This document shows positions 8,777 through 17,782 of a DNA stretch of 25,281 nt, piece after piece. The stretch is from Pleurobrachia bachei. Lineage: Eukaryota; Ctenophora; Tentaculata; Cydippida; Pleurobrachiidae. The notes under the pieces are model-generated. The model saw nothing but the letters and a program-made list of their open reading frames with translations. It was not told where the DNA came from and made no database searches. The position numbers and the translations under genes were made by a program. How positions within the stretch are numbered: position 1 is the stretch's first letter; every line of letters starts with the position of its first letter. Location: positions 15,139-40,419 of the forward strand of contig AVPN01000702.1 in NCBI GenBank assembly GCA_000695325.1. The letters run 5' to 3'.

Positions 8777-8813
8777 GGTAACTCTGGCAACCAATATTGG
8801 TAACCATGGTAAC
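8777..8813. promoter_or_regulatory. Pair of X-box-like (RFX) sites upstream of ARL16
   Basis: GTAACTCTGGCAAC (8777-8790) and GTAACCATGGTAAC (8800-8813) are 23 bases apart and 105-141 bases upstream of the ARL16 start, the usual distance for RFX sites in ciliary genes. The second has a perfect right half and one mismatch to GTTRCC on the left; the first is weaker. ARL16 shows no clear splice acceptor next to its ATG, which fits a promoter of its own. Function is inferred from the motif and from the known ciliary role of ARL16. Confidence 0.5.
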
Positions 8814-8866
8814 CAACTAGCTATCACATAACAACCAAAACCTGTACATTGTCCCATATATTCATA

Positions 8867-11800
8867 TCACGTTAGAGAGTTCAGTAGCTCAGCGTATGCT
8901 CCTTCATCAAGAAAGACAGTTCCATCGCCATCCTCCATATCCTCCTTCCTTTTCTTCTCACCACCTCCACTCTTCCTTTCTGGGACTCTGTCACGTGATC
9001 TCTTATCAGAATCCCGCTCCCTGCTTCTACTTCTCCTCCTCCCCTTTCTTCTGTCATCATCATCATGCCGTTTCTCCCCTCGTCTCTCAGAACTCCTTCT
9101 ATCACTATCTTTCCTTCCGTTCCTCTCACTCTTTACCTCCCTTCTGGAAGAGCTATCCCCTCTACTTGACCTATCCTTGGAACTCTCCCTCACCACCTTT
9201 CTAACATCTTCCTTTGCAGGGCTGCTCCGAACCACCCTGTCAGGTGTGGCATGCCTCTTGTAATCCTGCTCAACCCCCGGGGGAGGAGGTGTTCTCTGTT
9301 TGGGGGTTTTGATCGGCGACACCCCAGGAGGTAGGGGCGGTCCGTAACTGTACGCTTCAGAAGTTTCACTTGCTGGTACCCCAGGTGGTGCTAGAGTGGT
9401 AGGGAGTGGTGGTCCGAATGGGGCAGCAGCAGTGCTAATAGGAGGTCCATATGGGGCAGCAGAGCTAACAGGGGGTCCCAGTGGGACAGAGGTTGGAGGG
9501 AAGGAGGGGCCAGGAGGGAAGATGTTGAGGGCAGATGGGAAAAGAGGAGGGGTGGTGTGGTGTGCTGATACCACGCCAGGGAGAGATGTTGCTGCGGATG
9601 GCATCATAGGGGGGAGTGGAGGTCCAATTACTGGTTGGGGTTGAGGGTTGGGTACAGTGATCGTTATAGGAAGGGGTGGGTAGTACTGGTCCTGGTGGGA
9701 TGAATAAGATGGATCCCTTTTGGAGTCACTGTAACCCCCACGGTGGTGATCGTCACGATGGTGATCGTGATGATGATGGCGCTCCTCTCGTCTCCTATCA
9801 TCCTCTCTCCGTCTATCATAATCATGATACGATGAAGATCGATCAGAACTACGGGATCTATCCCCTGCACGTCTTGTTTCCTCCCGTCTTCTATCTTCCT
9901 CTCTTTTTCTCTCCTCCTCTCTCCGTCTGTCATCATCACGCCGTCTTTCCTCATCACGTCTTTTGTCGTCCTCTCTTCGCCGATAATCTTCGTCTGGTTT
10001 CAATCTATCATCTTCCCTTCTTCTTTCGTCTTCCCTTCTTCTATCTTCCTCTCTTCTTTTATCGTCCTCTTTTCGACGATAATCCTCATCCCGTCTCCTC
10101 TCCTCATCCCTCCCTCTACTATCATATCCCCTCCTACTATCATCAGATCTACGTCTCTCATCCTCCCTCCTCCTCTCATCCTCCCTCTTGGCATCCTCCT
10201 CAGCTCTCTTTTCCTGCAACTTCCGTCTCAAATCCTCACCTCCGCTATTCTCACTACCCTCCCCTTTCTTCTCACTACTCCCACCGGCTCTCTCTGGCCT
10301 AGTGGGCCTGGGTGGAACAGCATCCTTCCGTTTCAGACTGAGCCTGCCGTTGGAGAACACTGTTATGTAATCATCGTCCGGCATCATTTTCTGCTCCTCT
10401 GGATAGCCCTTCTTGTAAATCTGCAGGGGAGGGGATATTAGAAACTAGTCTGGGAAGTGGGAAGATACCAGAACGATATTTCAATTGTGTTTACTAATCA
10501 GAGATAATTTTAGGAACAAGAGTAATTGATGGATTCTTTCTACCGTTACCTCATCAAAGAGGATTTGTGTCTTCAGTATCTCAACTCGAGTCACATTGCT
10601 ACTCAATTCATGGCTCATAGAGGTGGTGAGGTTTTGTAGCATCTTTCGAACACAGTCCATCGCCAGGTCACACTTTATATCCGAATCCATCGTGAACTGA
10701 AAGGGGATGGGAAGGTGGTTAAATGGTGTGGGGAGGGGGTAAACAGTGGGTGGGGGAGTTAGACACTTAGTTACTTGTTCCAGGGAGTAGGTAAAAAGCA
10801 GGTTTAGGCCCCACACTTGGCCTTGTACTGATCATTTCAACTGATTATTTCGACAAATGTCACAACTTACGGTTGATTTCCGTGGCCACGTTGGTCGTCT
10901 CCCAGCATAACCTCCCCTTTGAGACCCACCATAACCACCTCTTCCTCTTCCTACTGGAGCAGTAGGAGCCACCTGCATACCCCTATAAGTTGGAGCATAC
11001 CTCCCACCATTTGGGTCAATACCCCCAGGATAAAGGGGGTTTTGTGGTGGAGGATCTGTTCCAGGGTATCCTCGAATTGGTGGTGGGGCTACTGGTGTTG
11101 GCCGAGATCTGACGTATGGTTCTGGTGGTATGGCGTGTGCAGCAGGTGCTGGAGCATGGTAGGCTGGTGCGTGGACCTGGGGAGAGGAAGGTAATCAAGA
11201 TAAAGCGCCGTATAGACGTACCAATGCTAAAAGCAAATATTGAGAATATCTTTCGGGGTGTTCTGTTTCTACTAAGTGCACAACTTGGGGTGTCTCATGA
11301 CCACATGGTTGTGAGAACCACGTGACACACACGGGGTACGACTTTCATCTTAAACTCTTACTGAGTGTGCAAGTGTCCTTACCGGGTTGGTAGTGGAGGG
11401 TGGAGGTGGGGCACGTGGTCCCTGACGGTGGTGAGTGTTGGTAGTGGAGGGTGGAGGTTGAGTACGTGGGCCCTGAGAAGGGTTCCTTACCGGGTTGGTG
11501 GTATTTGGTGGGGGTGGGGCACGGAGACCCTGGCGACGGAGTTCTCGAGACCTGTTCAGTGCAGGAACTAGTTTATTCATCTGGTCAGGGAACAACTGTT
11601 GGTCAATCTCATCACTTCGGCCCATAAGCCGCTCGTACACTAGGCGCTGGTGCTGAAATAGGGTGAGAGGGCGGTGTTAGTTGTGAGGAGATGGATAACG
11701 TAATTATGAGAAATTACATGTTTCAATAGTCAATACCATTGATTAGTGACCCAGAACCCCTGACTGACTCAGTGAGTCTTTATCGGTGAGTAAGGAACCA

Positions 11801-13110
11801 ACTATAATAACTTTTAACTTACCGGAGTAAGGACCTGTTGTTCAACAGGGAATACATCACTTGCAATACTCTCACATCTCTGTGTGTATTCGGCCTTTCC
11901 AACATCCCTAGCATTGAGAGCTTCTTCTTCTAGAGCCGCATCCCACCGCCGGAACACCTGAAATAGAATGATGATGAAACTTAGTTCTAACCTCTAAATA
12001 CTGTAAATTTACTAAATATATACACCTAGTACCAAGGATTATTACCCTGACCTGATATACTATAAAGAGGAACAGCCCTTTCTTTGTGTTCCACTTACAT
12101 TTAGTCTATGTCGACAGGAGCAGAGATGTTGTTGTTTGTTACCCTCGTTAAATGGCTCGTCACAGAGAATACAGAAGAATAGACCGGGACCCTTAATTTC
12201 AACCTCTGTTATCCCAATTAATAGAACCTCTGGGGGTATCTGTCGCATCTGGGGAGGGGGAGTCTGTAGCGGTTTAGAGGGTGGGATATATCTGGGGAGG
12301 GGAGTCTTTAGCGGTTTAGAGGGAGGGATATCTGGGGAGGGGGAGTCTGTAGCGGTTGAGTATGGGGTGGAACTCACACAACAATTCTTTAAACATGTAG
12401 CGGTTTAACAAATGAGGGAGATGGAATTTAGGGAACTACTCATGATATATTTTCACCATTACGGGGTCTACACATGCCAAGTGTCGGTGACACTACACAC
12501 AATACCTTAGCGGTAGGTTTCCCAGAGGGTCTCTGAAGATCTAATGGGATCTCAACATCGTGATCCAACACCCCAACCTCCTTCACAAATGCAGGCTTGT
12601 TGAAATCAAAATCTGGGTATGACGCCGTAAATGCATCTGAGAAAGAAGAGTTGAGTTAGGGAGGGGCCAGGCTAAGAATTGAAGGAATACCTAGCCTACA
12701 TTCTAAATCTATGTAGGCCATCCATGTCGGGGGGTTTGTAGAAAATCGAATAAGAGGAGGAACTTACTGGCAATTTTCTGGTGTTTAACACCCGAAATGT
12801 GGCTTTTCCATATCAGAAGAGTATTTACGCAGACGTGACAGCAGTTACAGAAATAGCTTGCAACCTGGGGGAGGGGAGTTGGTTGAAAACAAATCACTTT
12901 GACTCTTTCTAACTTGCTCCTATTTCAAGTTCCATCAGATAGGGCAGAGTATTCAAATCTGTTAATTTAGTAAATTACCGGACAACTGCGAAGCCGTATC
13001 CCGTATGCTATCTCATGATCCCTGCTCTCTAGATGTTCTTTGAAGGGCCTCAGAGAATCATAATTCAGGTGACAGACGGTACAATTAAAACTAGCCTTTC
13101 CATCCGCCAT
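8867..13110 (-). CDS. Zinc finger gene 1: three U1-type fingers, RGG and Arg/Glu-rich tail
   Basis: Nine exons in transcript order: 12979-13110, 12768-12864, 12506-12636, 12099-12248, 11823-11957, 11383-11652, 10871-11176, 10550-10696, 8867-10420; 973 residues. Finger 1 is C10-C13-H26-H32, finger 2 C50-C53-H66-H72, finger 3 C146-C149-H161-H167, all with the five-residue His spacing of U1/matrin-type fingers that bind RNA. Finger 3, with FNxxNK before and HRLN after, recalls the third finger of ZFR, but there is no DZF domain. Next come a helical region, Pro-rich repeats (QGPRAPPPPSTTNP, about 255-305), an RGG patch (GRGRGGYGG), a long RRRED repeat region and Pro-rich and basic C-terminal parts. 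The ATG is four bases after a good acceptor (TTCTGTGCAG), which suggests a 5' UTR intron or trans-splicing. Likely a nuclear RNA-binding protein; I cannot name an orthologue. Confidence 0.85.
11377..11545 (-). repeat. In-frame repeat duplicating the exon 6 donor of zinc finger gene 1
   Basis: Exon 6 ends in three units of about 54 bases encoding QGxRxxPPPxTTN. Units 1 and 3 both end ACCAACCCG|GTAAGGA, giving two strong donors with exon edges at 11491 and 11383. The distance is 108 bases, so the choice adds or removes 36 residues without changing frame. Confidence 0.88.
12249..12365 (-). repeat. Triplicated splice-acceptor module before exon 4 of zinc finger gene 1
   Basis: Three tandem units of 40-43 bases, each holding a pyrimidine tract and CCCCAG (possible exon edges 12248, 12291, 12331) and an AACCGCTA branch-like motif. 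Only the innermost site keeps the frame open; the outer two reach a stop within eight codons. Confidence 0.85.
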
Positions 13111-13594
13111 TTACCTGCACAGAACCTGAATTAGATTGTGAACAGGACCTGGTCTAGTGAGTGACATGAAGGGAGTCAATTAGATGTGACATGAAGATAA
13201 CCAACTAGTTATCATAATTGGGGAGAGATCCATCCAATTAGCTGTGATAGGGGGATCCGCCCAATTAGCTGTGATAATGGGGAAGATGATCGCGCGGGGT
13301 AGAGGGTCAGCTCGTGCTCACAACGTGTGCTTTGTTTACCTCAGTGTACGCGCGCTTTACACAATAATTTGGAACAACCCCAAGAAATTGCCACTGGCTG
13401 AATACACAACACACACATTTCAGTACACAACTTCAACGCTAGGAGTGTTCAATGTACACTGAGAAGAAAAAATATAATTGAAAAAAAGAACTGTGGTTGA
13501 GTCCGTTCTGGAGAGTTGTTAGTTGAAGAATCCGTTGTCACGACCTGGGAGAGGGAAGGGAGGGTGTTATAAAGTGTGAGAGAGTTTGGCAGGG
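13111..13594. other. Upstream region of zinc finger gene 1; short repeats
   Basis: No gene seen. Next to the start codon is a 3' splice site (13115-13124 read on minus). At 13210-13285 there are three imperfect units around CCAATTAGCTGTGATA. A somewhat GC-richer stretch with CGCG motifs (13290-13360) could be a promoter region. Nothing else is recognised. Confidence 0.5.
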
Positions 13595-14370
13595 AATTTT
13601 GTCCGCTGGTTGCCTAGCTAGACCCTGTTTCGCGCCCCGTAAAGGGAGGGTTAGAACATAACAATCCGCTGGAGAAGAAGTCTTGTAGAGTGCCCGCAAG
13701 GGAGATATGGCGTCGAAAGAGGCAAGAATGAAATTTGGCAAGGAAATGTGGCAAAGAGAATTGTAATGTACAATTGTAACTTATTTATGGTTTTTGAGAG
13801 ATGATCGGAAAAAACAAAAAAGTAGAGTTGAACACAATGCAGTGGTTCAACACTGTATTGTGCATTTCTCTGTGATTTATATTCCAGGCCAATATCGGCC
13901 GAATCCGCCGCATTTCTCTCTTTTTCCTTCTCTTTGGCGCTCACGCGATTAATTTGTTTAGTTAATAGTTAAGTTAATTAATTTAGTAAGTTGATTTAGT
14001 AACCGAACACACCGTACTACATTTTATTATGGTTTCCTGATTTCTGGGCAATCGAACTGTCTGCAAATCAGTTACCCCCAAATTTGGAAAGTTTTTGTTG
14101 CAAACTGCATCTGACAGTTTTGATCTACCCCTTATAACTCTACCTCCCACTAAAATCTCTCACCCCCTAGTTTGAAAACTTACTTTTAAAGAGTTGATCC
14201 TTGATCAGATACGACATAGCTAAACTGGGAGAGAAAGGGAGTTGTGTTCGAAACATGTTAGTGGGGTTCGGGGGATGTTAGGGGTTTAAATTGGGAACAC
14301 ACTATTTTGAGATCAATAACTTTTTGGAGCAGTCTGAAAATCAAACTGGGGTAATAATAATGGATTAGAA
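13595..14370. repeat. 0.77 kb tandem duplication, copy 1
   Basis: Directly repeated as 14371-15127, with AATTTTG at the junction as microhomology. The first 560 bases are almost identical in the two copies except for an 11-base deletion in copy 2 near 14577. The last 200 bases differ by many substitutions and indels. No terminal inverted repeats or transposase were seen. A short frame starting MASKEARMKFG (ATG 13707, copy at 14483) could be a first exon, but this is weak. Confidence 0.92.
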
Positions 14371-15127
14371 AATTTTGTCCGCTGGTTGCCTAGCTAGACC
14401 CTGTTTCGCGCCCCGTAAAGGGAGGGTTAGAACATAACAATCCGCTGGAGAAGAAGTCTTGTAGAGTGCCCGCAAGGGAGATATGGCGTCGAAAGAGGCA
14501 AGAATGAAATTTGGCAAGGAAATGTGGCAAAGAGAATTGTAATGTACAATTGTAACTTATTTATGGTTTTTGGAAAAAACAAAAAAGTAGAGTTGAACAC
14601 AATGCAGTGGTTCAACACTGTATTGTGCATTTCTCTGTGATTTATATTCCAGGCCAATATCGGCCGAATCCGCCGCATTTCTCTCTTTTTCCTTCTCTTT
14701 GGCGCTCACGCGATTAATTTGTTTAGTTAATAGTTAAGTTAATTAATTTAGTAAGTTGATTTAGTAACCGAACACACCGTACTACATTTTATTATGGTTT
14801 CCTGATTTCTGGGCAATCGAACTGTCTGCAAATCAGTTACCCCCAAATTTGGAAAGTTTTTGTTGCAAACTGCATCTGACAGTTTTGATCTACCCCTTAT
14901 AACTCTACCTCCCACTAAAATCTCTCACCCCTAGTTTTTTAACTTACTTTTAAAGGATTGCTCCTTGATAAGATACGACATAGCTAAACTGGTAGAGGAA
15001 GGGAGTTATGCTAGAAATATGTTAGGGTCGGGGTATGCTTAGTAGAATTGGTAACACACTATTTTGAGATCAATAACTTTGGAACAGTCTGAAAATCAAA
15101 CTGGGGTAATAATAATGGATTAGAAAA
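14371..15127. repeat. 0.77 kb tandem duplication, copy 2
   Basis: Second head-to-tail copy of 13595-14370. It ends with TGGATTAGAAAAT, the same sequence that ends copy 1, confirming a simple tandem arrangement. No gene is recognised. Confidence 0.92.
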
Positions 15128-15829
15128 TCAATAACACAAATACATTTTACAATTATTCTCCTCTCTTCATCTCTCTTCTTCTCTTCAACTCTCTCTTTCA
15201 TTGTCTTTCTAGATCTCTTAGAGATCATCTTTGTGTCTATATCTCTGTAACTCATATTATATTGCGTACTCTCATAATATTGGAACTTGTATTGTTAAAA
15301 AGTAACTGAATAGTCGAGCCTAATAATAATTTGAAACTGAAAAAAAAACTGATAGCATATATGGATGTGAAACAATAAAAATATGACCTTTAAAACTTGC
15401 ACTCATTTTAAAAATATTGTCAACATTTCTCAGTATGGAGGTTTTACCAAAAAGTGTTATAAATTGTGGTGAGGAAGTTTTCCTATCTGTCTAACAGTTT
15501 TTGTAGTGTCTGATTTAAGAGGTTTTCGCTCAACCAAAACAAGTCTCTGAATAAACTGTTTCCACGATGTTTTGATAAACTCCGCGAACAGGAAATACAA
15601 TTGGATTTTAAATCGTGTAAATACAGAGCTAACATGAATACAAATAGCTCCATTAGCCATCTACCAATGTACATCAGATACTAGGGGCAACCATTTGAAA
15701 TGGTCCACTTTAAAGCAGTTTTCAGGGACAACCATTGTCAATTGTATAAACTATAAACCGACTGTCAATAGGGACAACCATTGGGCATTGTATTGTAGCT
15801 GCCAGAGGCAACATCGTCTGGATCAAATA
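15128..15829. other. AT-rich 3' flank of SLBP; no gene found
   Basis: About 700 bases downstream of the SLBP stop on the minus strand. AT-rich to about 15470. Three imperfect GGGRCAACCATT motifs occur at about 15682-15783. No conserved frame or clear poly(A) signal was recognised. Confidence 0.55.
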
Positions 15830-17409
15830 TCACGTGAACATTGGTTCCTCGAATTCCATCATCAACTCATCTTCCTCCTCCTCCCCAATCTGACTATCCT
15901 GTGACAAACAATACGTCTCATCTGCAGGATCATCCTCATCTGGCAAATCCTCACCTGTCATCAACATCGCATATTCCTCATCTTCTTCCTGATCTCGGAA
16001 TGTGAAGAGCGGCACATCAGCCCGGCTAATCACCACCTTATTATCATCATTTGTGACGTCATCAGTGTCATCTGGTATTTGAGTGATGACGTCATCGACC
16101 GTGGCAGGGGTGAAGTTGATAAGGAGACCGTGGGAATCGAGGATACCACGACGTTTGAGGTCGGTGTTGTTGGAGCTGTACTTGGCACGGGCGGCTAGAC
16201 CAACCTGGGAAAATAGGGCTAGAGTCAGATTTAAGAATCAGCTAAGGACAATAGTAATTATAGTGTGATGGCACCAAATACCGAGTACTGCTACTCAATC
16301 GGCAGAGCGAGAGCCATATAACAAAGTACAATGGTAATTATTTAATTGGAAATTTTTCACTGTTTAATACATAGATTCTAGATGCCCTATAGATGCCTTC
16401 TAGATGTGACACTGTTATGTTACCTGAGGGGTGTCCCACTGATGTAAAGACTGTTTCCAGGCTTTAATCTGACTGAACCACGACCTTGTAGAGTAGGGTT
16501 TGTTCTTCTTTGGGGTCTCAGGATCCTGCTTTCTTCGTGCCGATTTGGGTACTATCTGGAAATAGAAAAATGAATTAAAAATATACTATTGAGTATGGGG
16601 GACATTCAGGCACAAAACTGGAGAAACCGACGGAATGTTATTACCTTTTTATAGTTCTGATATCCAACAGTGACTTTTCCATACACAATATCTTTCTCCC
16701 TGCTCACTTTCTGCTTCTCTGTCAACTCCTTATCCTGAACACTTGTCTCACTAGTCCTCCGTTCCCTTCCAAACAAGGCCTTACCGACCAGATCAGGGTT
16801 AGGCTGCCTGTTCTTCAGCAACCTTGTATCAGACCGAGGAGTGGTCAGTTTCTTCTTTCTGTCTGGAGTATGGTCGGGTGTTCCCTGTTTGAATCTTTTG
16901 TTGCTCTTTTTACCAGACATTGGGGAGGCTACCTCGTCAGGGTCACGTTTGTTATGTCGAGGGGTTCTTGAACGGGATGTGAATCGTCCTGGTGAGGGGG
17001 CACCCTTCCGTTCCGGGGATGTGCTGTTGTTTCGGGGACCAACACGATGTCGGAGGGATGCCCGGGGACCGAGGCCGGTGGGTCGTTCAGGGGAAGCAGC
17101 AAATGGGTTCTTCTCCTCTATATCATTTCGTTTTCCAATACGGTGTCTGAGAAGTGCTCGGGAACCTAAACCACTACTGTGATGATCCTTCTCTTCCCTT
17201 TTCTCGGCTGACGGAGGAGCCTCCTTGAGAGGCGAGAGGAATGTCTGGAATTTGCCGGTTGATGATAATGCGGTTGATTTTGTGTCGTTCTCTTTCTCTT
17301 CTTCTTTTGGGTCGGGTTGTGATATTCCCTGTTGTTGTCGTAATAGTTCTTCTTTTTCGGCTTCCTCTTCTAGAGTTATTTCGAACCAGGATCGATTCAG
17401 ATCAGTCAT
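15830..17409 (-). CDS. SLBP: Histone mRNA stem-loop binding protein (SLBP)
   Basis: Three exons: 16645-17409, 16424-16555, 15830-16204; phase 0 introns; 423 residues. SLBP binds the 3' stem-loop of replication-dependent histone mRNAs and acts in their processing, export and translation. The RNA-binding domain (about 226-299) is split over exons 1 and 2. It shows VYGKVTVGYQNYKK (family: INYGKNTIAYDRYIKE), the TPxK turn as TPKK, then YSTRSW and QIKAWKQSLHQWDTP (family: [23 protein letters not shown]). The N-terminal 225 residues are basic, with many SP and TP sites. They include a duplicated motif, GLGSRALLRHRIGKRN (80-95) and GLGPRASLRHRVGPRN (112-127), which I do not know from other SLBPs. 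The C-terminus is strongly acidic. A TTTTTCTAG acceptor lies about 36 bases before the ATG. Longer than human SLBP (270 residues). Confidence 0.92.
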
Positions 17410-17488
17410 AATGTAGTAGTCCGGATATGTTTATGCTGTCTAGAAAAATGTTTGGGGGTTAGGGTAAAGGGTGAGCGAGAGAGAAGGG

Positions 17489-17515
17489 GAGAGAGAGAGA
17501 GAGAGAGTGTGTGTG
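17489..17515. repeat. (GA)n(GT)n microsatellite
   Basis: A run of GA followed by GT in the 373-base gap between the cyclin C stop and the SLBP start. Confidence 0.9.
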
Positions 17516-17685
17516 AAACTGAGACTATAAGGAAGTGTTGGACGTGAGATCGAGTAAGAAGAGCAAATGTAACAGATTTAAACAAATACTATTTAGACAA
17601 ACGTTGTCTTTCTATCAACAGCAGCAGCAAAACAACATTTAAATAGACAATAATTTTCCCGGGCATGTCCCCCTTTCCAAAAGTC

Positions 17686-17691
17686 TTTATT
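17686..17691 (-). other. Candidate cyclin C polyadenylation signal
   Basis: AATAAA on the minus strand about 92 bases after the cyclin C stop codon, followed by pyrimidine- and purine-rich sequence. Position and motif fit a poly(A) signal; use is not shown. Confidence 0.5.
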
Positions 17692-17782
17692 TTTTACAAC
17701 TCTCTCTCTGATTTCATTGGTTTGTGATAGTCTCTTGATTCAAGAGGTGATGATCTACAGGTTTCCCCTCCTGATGATAGCT

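Noticed and set aside
9676-10302. Plus-strand open frame of 208 codons
   Set aside because: Antisense shadow of the Arg/Glu-rich repeat coding region of zinc finger gene 1; low-complexity composition with no motif.
13590-13660. Possible tRNA-like sequence around GGTTGCCTAGCTAGACC
   Set aside because: No cloverleaf or internal B box could be found on either strand.
13595-15127. The 0.77 kb repeat considered as a DNA transposon or solo element
   Set aside because: Copies abut head to tail with only short microhomology. No terminal inverted repeats, target-site duplication or transposase were seen, so tandem duplication is simpler.
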